A DNA stretch of 64,000 nucleotides from Prescottella sp. R16 (GTDB lineage: Bacteria; Actinomycetota; Actinomycetes; Mycobacteriales; Mycobacteriaceae): NCBI RefSeq assembly GCF_030656875.1, contig NZ_CP130943.1, positions 2,046,001-2,110,000 on the forward strand, read 5' to 3'. The translations under genes were made by a program, and so were the position numbers. A model generated the notes under the pieces. That model was not told the DNA's origin. It saw only the letters and a program-made list of their open reading frames with translations, and made no database searches. Each line of letters begins with the position of its first letter. The first letter of the stretch is position 1. Positions 12,833 to 21,196 of this stretch are shown one piece after another.

Positions 12833-14090
12833 GGCGGACCTCGGCGAGGATCTCGGCGGCGCGTTCGGCGCGGATCGCCTTCTCGGCGACCATGCGGGCG
12901 GAGACACGGTCGATTTCCTTGCCGGTGGCGCCGGCGGTGACGGCGACGTTGCGGGCGTGCAGGCCCATGTGCCCGCGCTGGACGCCTTCGGTGGCCAGCA
13001 CGCGCAGCCCGGCCACGTTCTGCGCCAGTCCCACGGCGACGATGATCTCCGCGAGTTCCGTGGCGGTGGTGATGTCGAGCATCTTCACTGCCCGCTGGGC
13101 GGCGGGGTGCACCTTGGTCGCGCCGCCGACCAGGCCCACGGCCATCGGCACCTCCAGGGATGCGACCAGATTTCCGTCGGCGTCCTTCTCGAACCGGGTC
13201 AGGGCGGTGTAGCGGCCGTCGCGGACCGCGTGGGAGTGGAAGCCCGCCTCGACGGCACGGGTGTCGTTGCCGGTCGCCAGGACGACGGCGGTGATGCCGT
13301 TGGTGGCTCCCTTGTTGTGGGTCGCCGCCCGGTACGGGTCCACCACCGCCAGCGCTGCGCTGTGCACGATGTCGTCGACGATCTCGGTGCCGCCGAGTTC
13401 GTCGGCGGCGAACACGGCGCGCGCACGGGCCAGCCGCAGGTCCGCCTTGTTGCTCAGGATGCGCAGCAGCGGCCGCCCCTGCCCGATCTGCGCAGCCCGC
13501 TCGGCGATCGCCTCGGCCATGGTGTTGACGGCGTTCGCGCCCATCGCGTCCCGGACGTCGACGATCAGGTGCAGCACCACATAGGTCTGTCCGGGGGCGT
13601 CGACCAGGTGCACCTCGATGTCACGGACCCCGCCGCCCAGCTGGATCAGCATCGGGTCCTGTTCGTTCGCCGCAGCGATCAGTTCGTCGCGGGCCTCGAG
13701 GATCCGGACCCGGGCCGCGGCGGGATCGGCGACGTCGACGAGCTGGATCTGGGCTCGCATCAGTGGGGCGGTCGACGAGGTGAAGAATCCGCCCGAGGCC
13801 CGAGCGATTCGTGCCGCGTTGCTGGCGGCCGCGATGACCGACGGCTCCTCGGTCGCCATGGGCACGAGGACGTCGCGGCCGTTGATCGTGAAGTTCGCGG
13901 CGAATCCGAGCGGGATGCCGAGGACGCCGACGACGTTCTCGACCATGTGGTCGGCGGCGTCGAGGGTCAGGCCCGTCGCCGGGTCCCAGGCGGTCAGGTC
14001 CTCGGTGGACAGCGGGCTGTTCCGGACCACCGTCTCCCGTCGTTGTTCGATGGTCAGGTTCTTCAGTCCCGGGATCCGGCTGTTCACCAT
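12819..14090 (-). CDS. mvaA: Hydroxymethylglutaryl-CoA reductase, class II (degradative type)
   Basis: It interconverts HMG-CoA and mevalonate. The 423-residue protein matches the class II enzymes typified by Pseudomonas mevalonii: soluble, with the catalytic Glu in VPMATEEPSVIAAAS (about residue 81), the Lys in THNKGATNGI, the GLVGGATKVHPAAQ nucleotide-binding segment, and the C-terminal catalytic His in GHMGLHARNV. ATG 14090 gives the family-like start VNSRIPGLKNLT. It is the first gene of a four-gene operon with a permease and an AtuA protein and lies divergent from a PucR-type regulator. Actinobacteria of this group normally make isoprenoids by the MEP route, so catabolism of mevalonate or HMG is more likely than biosynthesis. 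Confidence 0.92.
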   Translation of the reverse strand: MVNSRIPGLKNLTIEQRRETVVRNSPLSTEDLTAWDPATGLTLDAADHMVENVVGVLGIPLGFAANFTINGRDVLVPMATEEPSVIAAASNAARIARASGGFFTSSTAPLMRAQIQLVDVADPAAARVRILEARDELIAAANEQDPMLIQLGGGVRDIEVHLVDAPGQTYVVLHLIVDVRDAMGANAVNTMAEAIAERAAQIGQGRPLLRILSNKADLRLARARAVFAADELGGTEIVDDIVHSAALAVVDPYRAATHNKGATNGITAVVLATGNDTRAVEAGFHSHAVRDGRYTALTRFEKDADGNLVASLEVPMAVGLVGGATKVHPAAQRAVKMLDITTATELAEIIVAVGLAQNVAGLRVLATEGVQRGHMGLHARNVAVTAGATGKEIDRVSARMVAEKAIRAERAAEILAEVRRGQS

Positions 14091-14131
14091 GTGTGCACCT
14101 GCTTCGCTTCTCGTGGGTCGGCAGAGCGCTC

Positions 14132-14152
14132 GGTGACACGTGAACCGTGACC
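14132..14152. promoter_or_regulatory. Candidate operator between mvaA and the PucR-type regulator
   Basis: GGTGAC (14132-14137) and GTGACC (14147-14152) form an inverted repeat with one mismatch and a 9-base spacer, centrally placed in the 109-bp divergent region. It is a possible regulator site; support is positional only. Confidence 0.25.
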
Positions 14153-14199
14153 TGCCGGCGCTCATAGGGCGACGGTAATGACGATCACTCCCGCAGAAT

Positions 14200-16146
14200 A
14201 TGTGTTGTCAGCACTACTTGGCCGATAATTATGTGGTGAGAGAACACCATGGTGATTCGGACAGTGCGGTGGACGCGACGGCGGCTTTGCTGGACGGACT
14301 CGTCGACGGGACCTCCGGGGTGTCCGTCGACGCCCTGCTCGATCGGGCCGGCCGCGCGGCGTCGGCGGCGGCGAGGGGGCGACTGCGGGAGTCGTATCAC
14401 CGGGTGCGTGACAGAGTGGACACCCTCCGTCGTCGACACGATCAGCTGCGTGACGTGCACGAGGCGACCGGTGAACTCGTGGCGATCCGCAACGTCGACG
14501 TGGTGCTCAAGGCCATCACCAGCCGGGCCCGGCGGCTGCTGCGCTGCGACTACGTCTACCTGAGCACTCCGGATCCCGGGGACGAGGGGGCCTTTGCGAT
14601 TCGCGCCTGGTCCGGCGACCTCACTCCGAGGTTCCGGGGGATCCGGGTGTCACCCGGACACGGTGTCGGAGGGATCGTGTTGCAGACCGGTGAGCCGTTC
14701 CAGGTGGACGACTACTCCGCCAGTACGGACTTCGCTCACGAGGCGGATTTCGACGCGATACTGGCGCAGCAGGGCATCACCACACTCCTCGGTGCACCCC
14801 TGACCGTCTCGGGGACCACCGTCGGGCTGCTGTTCGCCGCCCGCCGGGATCCGCGACGATTCAGTGACGACGACATCTTTCTGCTCACCTCGCTCGCTAC
14901 CCATGCCGCGATCGCGCTGCAGAACGCCGAACTGGACGAAAGCGGCGAACGTGCCCGCGACGACCTCTCCCAGGCCGTGGCCGACAGCGAAGGTAAGCGG
15001 CGTGCCGCTGCCCGCGACGCCCGGATGCATGTGGAACTGAGTTCGATCGTGCTCGGCGGCGGCGGTGTCGCCGACATCCTCGATGCGGTACGTGCGGAGC
15101 TGGGATTCGCCCTGGCATACGTCGACAGGACGAGCGCGACAGGTGCGCTGACCGTGTCCGGTGAGCTCGGTCAGGTCCCCGGGACCGAGTTCCTGGACGT
15201 CCCCGGCGGTTCCACACCCAGCCCGGCATTGCGATCGATCCGCGTCGGTACGCAACGGTGGGCGATCGTGGACGTCGCGTCGGTCGGCGGCCTGCTCGGG
15301 CATCTGGTGTCGAGAGGGGCGGCCGTCCCCGACCGGGGCGTGGCCTCGATGTTGGAGCGGGCCGGTCAAGCTGTGGCGCTGAGCCAGCTGTCGACACAGG
15401 CCCTCGCCGCCGCGGACCGTCGTACCGCGGAGGAACTGGTGACCAAGATCGTGCAGTCGCCGCAGCGGATGACCGACGAGCTGGCCCGTCGGGCGCAGCG
15501 CAACGGCATCGACCGTACCGGGCCGACGATGGTCCTGGCCGACACCGCGGATCCGGTTGCCGCCCAGATCGCGGTGGAATGGACCGCCGGGAACGGTGGG
15601 CTCGCCGCAGTTCTCGACGACATCCTGGTGGTACTCGCTCCCGCGGGCCTGGTCGAGGCCACGGACCGGCTCGCTCACAAGATTCTCCAGGAGGGCGGGC
15701 CGGGCAACGTCGTCGTGGGCCGCGACTCCCGGGGACTGGCGAGTGCGCCCACCGAGTTCACCGAGTCACGGCGAGCACTGGCGCTCGCGCGGGCCCTCGG
15801 ATACTCGGGGGTGCGCCTGCACGTCGAGCAGTTCGGCATCTTCTCCATGCTCTTCACCGATCCCACCCGAGCCGACCTCGAGGTGTTCGTCCGCGCGCAC
15901 ATCGGACCGTTGGTGGATCACGACGCTCGTCACGGAACGGATCTGGTGCCGACCGCTCTCGCGCTGCTGGAGAACAATCTCAGCCCCAAGGCTGCGGCGG
16001 TCGTTCTCGGGGTCCACCCGAACACGGTCAATCAACGCGCGGGACGGATAGATCGGCTGATCCGGCCGGATTGGCGACTGCAGCCGAGAGCGTTCGAGAT
16101 CCTCGCCGCGCTCAAACTCCGAGCACTGCGGTCTCCCGGACGATGA
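14200..16146 (+). CDS. GAF-domain PucR/CdaR-family transcriptional regulator
   Basis: A 648-residue regulator. A GAF sensor domain spans about residues 90-245 (from VKAIT-type helix to HAAIALQNAEL, with VSPGHGVGGIVLQTGEPFQVDDY). A central region follows, and the C-terminal PucR-type helix-turn-helix is at about 585-645 (LSPKAAAVVLGVHPNTVNQR). Such proteins usually activate adjacent catabolic genes in response to a small ligand. It is transcribed divergently from the mvaA operon, which makes it the probable local regulator. The start is uncertain: ATG 14200 and GTG 14233/14236 are all in frame, and none has a clear RBS. Confidence 0.85.
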   Translation: MCCQHYLADNYVVREHHGDSDSAVDATAALLDGLVDGTSGVSVDALLDRAGRAASAAARGRLRESYHRVRDRVDTLRRRHDQLRDVHEATGELVAIRNVDVVLKAITSRARRLLRCDYVYLSTPDPGDEGAFAIRAWSGDLTPRFRGIRVSPGHGVGGIVLQTGEPFQVDDYSASTDFAHEADFDAILAQQGITTLLGAPLTVSGTTVGLLFAARRDPRRFSDDDIFLLTSLATHAAIALQNAELDESGERARDDLSQAVADSEGKRRAAARDARMHVELSSIVLGGGGVADILDAVRAELGFALAYVDRTSATGALTVSGELGQVPGTEFLDVPGGSTPSPALRSIRVGTQRWAIVDVASVGGLLGHLVSRGAAVPDRGVASMLERAGQAVALSQLSTQALAAADRRTAEELVTKIVQSPQRMTDELARRAQRNGIDRTGPTMVLADTADPVAAQIAVEWTAGNGGLAAVLDDILVVLAPAGLVEATDRLAHKILQEGGPGNVVVGRDSRGLASAPTEFTESRRALALARALGYSGVRLHVEQFGIFSMLFTDPTRADLEVFVRAHIGPLVDHDARHGTDLVPTALALLENNLSPKAAAVVLGVHPNTVNQRAGRIDRLIRPDWRLQPRAFEILAALKLRALRSPGR

Positions 16147-16171
16147 CGTCCGCTGCGTCCTGGGCGAGTGT

Positions 16172-16195
16172 GCGTGAGCAATCACACGCTCACGC
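16172..16195 (+). terminator. Hairpin after the PucR-type gene
   Basis: GCGTGAGC / GCTCACGC, 8-bp stem and 8-nt loop, 26 bases after the stop. It has no U-tract and lies directly before the CsoR-like operator. Confidence 0.4.
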
Positions 16196-16197
16196 GC

Positions 16198-16213
16198 ATA
16201 CCCTAGGGGGTAT
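16198..16213 (+). promoter_or_regulatory. CsoR/CstR-family operator overlapping a -10 box
   Basis: ATACCC-TAGG-GGGTAT is a perfect 6-4-6 inverted repeat. It matches the operator form known for CsoR-family repressors, in particular the persulfide sensor CstR. Its right half overlaps a -10 hexamer TATTCT (16211-16216) that would drive the DUF2892 gene, so binding should block transcription. No csoR/cstR gene is in the window. Confidence 0.65.
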
Positions 16214-16253
16214 TCTGGTGGCGATGGTCCGGAAACGTGTGAGGAGAGCCGCT

Positions 16254-16526
16254 GTGACGAAACTGCCGCGTCATGAAGGATGGACGATCGAACGGGTCGT
16301 GCCGCTGATGGCCGGGGTGATCACGCTGCTGAGCGTGGTTCTCGCAGCCACCGTCTCGCCGTGGTGGATGCTGCTCACCGGATTCGTGGGCGTCAACCTC
16401 GTGTTCTACGCAGCGGTCGGATGGTGCCCCGCCAGCCTGATCATGGCGAAGCTCGGACTCGAGCGTGCCGCCTGCCGGGTGCCCCGCAGCACCGACGGCT
16501 CGGTCACAACCAGCGCTGCCGCTTGA
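16254..16526 (+). CDS. DUF2892 (YgaP-type) inner membrane protein
   Basis: A 90-residue protein with two membrane helices (about 14-32 and 35-55, VPLMAGVITLLSVVLAATV and WWMLLTGFVGVNLVFYAAVG) followed by a CPASLIMAKLGL segment. This is the membrane module that in YgaP is joined to a rhodanese domain in sulfur/persulfide handling. Here it stands alone. GTG 16254 has GAGGAG 7 bases upstream, so earlier in-frame ATG/GTG codons are less likely. The 3' end overlaps corA, on the opposite strand, by 23 bases. Confidence 0.82.
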   Translation: MTKLPRHEGWTIERVVPLMAGVITLLSVVLAATVSPWWMLLTGFVGVNLVFYAAVGWCPASLIMAKLGLERAACRVPRSTDGSVTTSAAA

Positions 16527-17520
16527 AGATGAGATACAGCGTCACCGAGGTTGCGAGCATGAGACCGATCGCGACCGGATACCCGAACCGCCAGTCCAAC
16601 TCCGGCATGACGTCGAAGTTCATGCCGTAGATTCCGCCGACCAGGGTGGGCGCGAACAGGATCGCGGCCCACGACGAGATCTTCTTGACCTCCTCGCTCT
16701 GGTCGAGGCTGGTGAGGGTGAGCCGGCGCATCTCCTCGTTCTGCCGCTGCGCCACCAGCGTCGCGTGCACCGACAGCGCCGTCTGCAGATGGGCGCGGGA
16801 CGAGTCGACCCGCTCCACGATCCGCAGGGCGTGGTCGAGGACGTCGCGCAGGTGGCGCTGCAGTTCGAGATCGACGTGATACTTGTCCGAACCCCGGCCG
16901 AGGGCCTCGAGCATCGCGATCAGCGGGTGCGTCGCCCGCTGGAGATCGATGACCTCCCCCGACAGGTCGTAGATGCGTTTCGCGACCGCCGGATCCCCGG
17001 TGAACATCTGGTTCTCGATCTCGTCGATATCGTTCTCGAGCCCCGCCGCCACCGGAAGATAGTCGTCCACGATCTGGTCGAGCACCGCGTACAGCACCGA
17101 CTCGGGCCCCAGCCGCAACAGGTCGGGATCGCGTTCGAGCCGGCGGCGCACCTGCGCCAGATCGGGGGACTCCGCGTGCCGGATCGTGACCACGAAATCC
17201 GGTCCGACGAACACGTGCACCTCACCGAACTCCACCTTCTCGACGTCGTCGAGATAGCGGGCCGGCCGCAACACCACGAACAGGGTGTCGTCGTAGCGTT
17301 CGAGCTTCGGCCGCTGGTGCGCGGCGACGGTGTCCTCCACCGCCAGGTGATGCAACCCGAATTCGGTTGCCAGCGAATCGATCTCGACAGTGTCCGGACG
17401 ATACAACCCGATCCACGCCATCCCGCCGCACCGGTTCATCGTCGCGAACGTGCCTTCGAGAGACTCAGGACGCTCGACCCGCAGCCCGTCCACGTACACG
17501 GCACTGTCCACGATCGTCAC
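16504..17520 (-). CDS. corA: CorA-family magnesium/cobalt channel
   Basis: The 338-residue protein has a long soluble N-terminal domain, then two C-terminal transmembrane helices. The first helix ends in the diagnostic GMN motif (GGIYGMNFDVMPEL), and the protein ends in the basic tail FKRQRW. It transports divalent cations, mainly Mg2+. The GTG start has AAGGAGG upstream. It is convergent with the DUF2892 gene and followed upstream by two CNNM-CBS proteins, so this block may be devoted to divalent-metal homeostasis. Confidence 0.94.
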   Translation of the reverse strand: MTIVDSAVYVDGLRVERPESLEGTFATMNRCGGMAWIGLYRPDTVEIDSLATEFGLHHLAVEDTVAAHQRPKLERYDDTLFVVLRPARYLDDVEKVEFGEVHVFVGPDFVVTIRHAESPDLAQVRRRLERDPDLLRLGPESVLYAVLDQIVDDYLPVAAGLENDIDEIENQMFTGDPAVAKRIYDLSGEVIDLQRATHPLIAMLEALGRGSDKYHVDLELQRHLRDVLDHALRIVERVDSSRAHLQTALSVHATLVAQRQNEEMRRLTLTSLDQSEEVKKISSWAAILFAPTLVGGIYGMNFDVMPELDWRFGYPVAIGLMLATSVTLYLIFKRQRWL

Positions 17521-17564
17521 GCCGGCCTCCTTCCTCGTCGCGGGCGCTCCGCACGGTCATTGGA

Positions 17565-18584
17565 TCACGACACGGCGGGTGGGGTGGTGTGCATCAGTCG
17601 GGCCAGGACGTCGGCGAGGGTGATCAGGCCGACGAGCCTGCCGTCGGCGGCGCGGACGACGGCGATGTGACTGCGGGTATCGCGCATGGTGGCGAGCGCC
17701 TCGTAGACGGGGGTGCCGGCGTCGAGGGTGAGGATGTCGCGCATGAGGTCGCGTGCTCGGGTGCCGGTGGGGGCGTCGAGGCTGTCGCGCACGTGTACGA
17801 CGCCGTCGACCCGGTCGCCGCTGCGCACCAGCAGCCGCAGGTGCCCGGCCCGATCGGAGGCGGCCCGGACGACGTCGGCGGGGGCGTCGGCGTCGACACT
17901 GCTCGGGTCGGCGTTGGGTCGGACGATGTCTCCGACGGTGAGGGTCTCGAGTTCGAGGGCGCTGGTGAGGTGGCCGTGGTAGCGCTCGTCGAGGGTGCCG
18001 ACGGTGGCGGAATGTTCGACGAGGTGGCGGAGTGCTTCGGGGTCCTGGCCGGACGCCACCTGGTCGACCGGTTGTACGCCGACCGCGGCGAGGCAGCGGT
18101 TCGCGAACCGGTTGAGGGTGACGATGAGCGGCCGGGTGAGCCACATGAAGCCGCGCATCGGGAGTGCGAGCAGGGTCGCGGATTTCTCGGGGTGCGCGAT
18201 GGCCCACGATTTGGGGGCCATCTCGCCGACCACGAGGTGCAGGAACGTCACGATGATCAGGGCGAGCACGAATCCGGCGACGTCGGCGAGCCACAGCGGC
18301 GCGCCCCAGCTCGAGAAGGCGGGGGTGAGCCAGTGGTGCACGGCCGGTTTCGTGACGGCGCCGAGCGCGAGGGTGCACACGGTGATGCCGAGCTGGGAGC
18401 CGGCGAGCAGCACCGACAGTTCGGAGGCGCTGCGCAGTGCGGCGCGGGCCGAGCGGCTCGTCGGGGCCGCGTCCTCGAGCCGGTGCCGGCGGGCGGCGAT
18501 GAGTGCGAACTCGACGGCGACGAAGAAGGCGCTCGCCGCGACGAGTGCGGCGGTGACGGCGAGGACGATCCACGGGTTACTCAT
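17565..18584 (-). CDS. CNNM-CBS membrane protein (hemolysin C / CorC-like), shorter paralogue
   Basis: 339 residues. The N-terminal CNNM domain has about three to four membrane segments (MSNPWIVLAVTAALVAASAFFVAVEFALI, LGITVCTLALGAV, VVGEMAPKSWAIAHPE), followed by a CBS pair (about 205-330, with GHLRLLVRSGDRVDGVVHVRD and LIGLITLADVLARL-like GLITLADVLARL). Proteins of this class are implicated in Mg2+ export or sensing. It lacks the CorC/HlyC C-terminal domain of its neighbour. Its ATG overlaps the end of the upstream paralogue by 8 bases, so the two are co-translated. Confidence 0.88.
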   Translation of the reverse strand: MSNPWIVLAVTAALVAASAFFVAVEFALIAARRHRLEDAAPTSRSARAALRSASELSVLLAGSQLGITVCTLALGAVTKPAVHHWLTPAFSSWGAPLWLADVAGFVLALIIVTFLHLVVGEMAPKSWAIAHPEKSATLLALPMRGFMWLTRPLIVTLNRFANRCLAAVGVQPVDQVASGQDPEALRHLVEHSATVGTLDERYHGHLTSALELETLTVGDIVRPNADPSSVDADAPADVVRAASDRAGHLRLLVRSGDRVDGVVHVRDSLDAPTGTRARDLMRDILTLDAGTPVYEALATMRDTRSHIAVVRAADGRLVGLITLADVLARLMHTTPPAVS

Positions 18585-19947
18585 CGGCGGCGTTCTTCCG
18601 GTCGGTGTGGACGGTCACGGACAGCAATGCCGGGACGTGCTTGGCGACGGCCCGGACCTCGACGTGCAGTGTCTTCGGGGGTGCGGGTGTGTCGGCGACG
18701 AGGTCGGCCGGGGCAGCCGGTAGCGGGACGGTGACGGTGTCGCCGACCCGGGGCAGGCCGCCGAACTCGGCGATCACCAGACCGGCGAACGTTTCGTAGT
18801 CGTCGTCTTCGGGGAGTTCCTCGTCGAGGGCGCGGGCGACCTCGTCGATGTGGGCGCCGCCGGGGATCAGCCAGCCGCCGTCGACGGCGACGATCGTGGA
18901 GGCGTCGTGGTCGGGATCGTGTTCGTCGGCGATCTCACCGACGAGTTCCTCGGCCATGTCCTCGACGGTCACGACGCCGGCGAACCCGCCGTATTCGTCG
19001 ATGACCAGCGCCATCTCGTCCTTCGCGGCGGTGATCTGGGCGAGGACGTCGGGCAGGGGCAGGGTGCTGGGCACGATCACGGCCGGCCGGGCCCGGTCGG
19101 CGGCGGTGCCGGTCGGGTCGGTGCCGAGGAGGTCGTGCAGGTGCACGACGCCGCGCAGGTCGTCGCTGCTGGAACCGACGACGGGGTAGCGGGTGTGCCC
19201 GGTCCCCATCCGGGACAGCACGTCGCGGATCGGGTCGTCGCTGTGGACGACGTCGACGTGGGCGCGGGGGATCATGGCGTGTTCGGCGGTGCGGGTGGGG
19301 AAGTCGAGGATCCGGTCGAGCAGTGTCGACAGCTCACGCGGGAGTTCCCCGGTGTCGCGGGACTCGGCGACGATGTGCTCGAGGTCGCGTGGGGTCGCCG
19401 AGTGTTCGACGTCGTGGACCGGTTCGATCTTCAGGGCGCGCAGCAGCAGGTTCGACGAGTGGTCGAACAGCCGGATCAGCCAGCCGAACAGTTTCAGGTA
19501 CACGGTCGTGGACAGGGCGAGGCGGCGGGCGACGGGTTCGGGGCGGGCGATCGCGAGGTTCTTGGGGAACAGTTCGCCGAACACCATCTGCACGATCGTG
19601 GAGAACAGGATCGCGAGGAGCGCGCCGACGGCGAGACCGATACCGCTGGGCACACCGACGCCGCCGAGTAGATCGCTCAGGCCGCGCCCGATGAGGGGTT
19701 CGGCCACGTAGCCGACGAGCAGGCCGGTGACGGTGATGCCGAGTTGGGCGCCGGAGAGCATGAACGACGTGCGCCGGGTGACGGTCAGGGCGCGGGCCGC
19801 GGCGGCGTCACCGGCTCGGGCGCGGGCCTCGAGTCGGGACCGGCTCACGGCCATGTAGGCGAATTCCTGGGCGACGAAGTAGCCGGTCAGGGCGGTGATC
19901 GCCAGCACGACGGCGATGCCGGCGACGATGCCGAGCACGGTCAGCAC
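18577..19947 (-). CDS. CNNM-CBS-CorC/HlyC membrane protein, longer paralogue
   Basis: 456 residues: an N-terminal CNNM domain (VFGELFPKNLAIARPE as the conserved P-K-N segment), a CBS pair at about 205-335 (TRYPVVGSSSDDLRGVVHLHDLL, DEYGGFAGVVTVEDMAEELVGEI), and a C-terminal CorC/HlyC transporter-associated domain at about 345-430. The family is linked with Mg2+/Co2+ efflux. The GTG start at 19947 opens the first membrane helix. It forms an overlapping pair with the shorter paralogue, an arrangement common in actinobacteria, and probably assembles with it. Confidence 0.9.
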   Translation of the reverse strand: MLTVLGIVAGIAVVLAITALTGYFVAQEFAYMAVSRSRLEARARAGDAAAARALTVTRRTSFMLSGAQLGITVTGLLVGYVAEPLIGRGLSDLLGGVGVPSGIGLAVGALLAILFSTIVQMVFGELFPKNLAIARPEPVARRLALSTTVYLKLFGWLIRLFDHSSNLLLRALKIEPVHDVEHSATPRDLEHIVAESRDTGELPRELSTLLDRILDFPTRTAEHAMIPRAHVDVVHSDDPIRDVLSRMGTGHTRYPVVGSSSDDLRGVVHLHDLLGTDPTGTAADRARPAVIVPSTLPLPDVLAQITAAKDEMALVIDEYGGFAGVVTVEDMAEELVGEIADEHDPDHDASTIVAVDGGWLIPGGAHIDEVARALDEELPEDDDYETFAGLVIAEFGGLPRVGDTVTVPLPAAPADLVADTPAPPKTLHVEVRAVAKHVPALLSVTVHTDRKNAADE

Positions 19948-20148
19948 GAGGTCACCCCCGGAGTGGGAGCAGTGGGGGTGACGTTACGGGCGGGGACGGG
20001 TCTTCGAGGTGGGCGTCGCATGGCCCTCTTTCTGTGTCGACGACGAACAGGTCTCGAAAAGTAGACGAATGCGACACCGTTCGGGTTCCGGGGTGGCACG
20101 AGCCGCGCCACGCCCCGACGGTAACGGGGCGAGCCGTGCCGCAGCGAC

Positions 20149-20154
20149 TAGCGT
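20149..20154 (+). promoter_or_regulatory. -10 box of the lipase gene
   Basis: TAGCGT would give a start site near 20161 and a 22-nt leader with GGAGG. A 7-bp hairpin CGCCCCG / CGGGGCG lies just upstream (20111-20131). Confidence 0.45.
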
Positions 20155-20182
20155 GGCCGGAAAGGTGTCGGGAGGTGCGCGC

Positions 20183-21163
20183 ATGACCGGAACGATGCGG
20201 GTGGTGCTGGTTGCGGTGGCCGCCGTACTGCTGGGTGTCGTCGGCCTGCCGGCCGACGCCGCGACGCTGTCCGCGGACCCCGGGACGTACGTCGTCCCGT
20301 CCGTTCCGGGACCGGTGCAGGGCAGTCACGCCGACGCGCTGCGGTATGCGCGGGCACATCCGGGTTCGGTGCCCGCCGGTGTCAACGACGCCGGCTGCCG
20401 GCCCGGGCCGGAGCATCCGCACCCGGTCGTTCTCGTGCACGGCAGCGACTCCGACGCCTACTCCGACTGGGCAGCCCTCGCCCCGATGCTCGTCGCCCGC
20501 GGATTCTGTGTGTTCGCACCGAACTACGGCGCCGACGGCACCCCCGGCACGTACGCCCGCGGCGACATGGTGGCCAGTGCCCGCCAGCTCGCGGACATGG
20601 TGCGTACGGTGCGCGAGTCGACGGGGGCCGCGGCCGTGGACCTGGTCGGGTACTCGCAGGGGGCGACCGTCGCCCGGTACTTCGTCAACCGTCTCGGCGG
20701 TGCGGACGTCGTCGACCGGTGGGTGGGGATCGCGTCTCCCACCTACGGCGGCACGATGTTCGGGCTGGTGCCGCTGCTGCGGTTGCTGCCGCAGCCGGAG
20801 CGGATCGCAGCCTGGTTGACGTCGGAGGCGATCGGCCAGCAGATGCAGGGGTCGACGCTGCTCGCGGAGCTCAACACGCCCGGTGACACGGTGCCGGGCG
20901 TCGAGTACACGACGATCGGGTCGCGGGTCGACGAGATGATCCAGCCGGCGTCGAACATCGCGTTGCGTGACGCCGGTGCGACGAATCTGGTGGTGCAGGA
21001 TCTGTGCCCGCAGAATCTGGGCGGGCACTTCGCGATGGTGTACGACCCGTTCGTTCTCGCCCTCACGACGAGGGCGCTGGATCCGTCGGCGCCGTCGCCG
21101 CAGTGCGTGCCGGTGCCGCTCGGTTCCGGAATCCCGGAGATGGTGGTGGCGAGCCACTCCTGA
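20183..21163 (+). CDS. Secreted lipase/esterase (lipase class 2 type)
   Basis: A 326-residue alpha/beta hydrolase with an N-terminal signal peptide (hydrophobic MRVVLVAVAAVLLGVVGLP, cleavage likely after PADA at about residue 27). The oxyanion region is VVLVHGSDSD, the nucleophile elbow is GYSQGA (Ser near residue 158), and the catalytic His is probably in GGHFAMVYDP near the C-terminus. Two cysteine pairs could form disulfides outside the cell. ATG 20183 is set by GGAGG 7 bases upstream and by the signal peptide. The substrate is probably acylglycerol; specificity cannot be read from the sequence. Confidence 0.85.
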   Translation: MTGTMRVVLVAVAAVLLGVVGLPADAATLSADPGTYVVPSVPGPVQGSHADALRYARAHPGSVPAGVNDAGCRPGPEHPHPVVLVHGSDSDAYSDWAALAPMLVARGFCVFAPNYGADGTPGTYARGDMVASARQLADMVRTVRESTGAAAVDLVGYSQGATVARYFVNRLGGADVVDRWVGIASPTYGGTMFGLVPLLRLLPQPERIAAWLTSEAIGQQMQGSTLLAELNTPGDTVPGVEYTTIGSRVDEMIQPASNIALRDAGATNLVVQDLCPQNLGGHFAMVYDPFVLALTTRALDPSAPSPQCVPVPLGSGIPEMVVASHS

Positions 21164-21182
21164 GACCGTCCGGTCTGCCGGT

Positions 21183-21188
21183 TAGGGT
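21183..21188 (+). promoter_or_regulatory. -10 box of a leaderless transcript
   Basis: TAGGGT ends 8 bases before ATG 21197 of the membrane hydrolase gene, which has no Shine-Dalgarno. This is the pattern of a leaderless mRNA. Confidence 0.5.
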
Positions 21189-21196
21189 TCCGGTCC

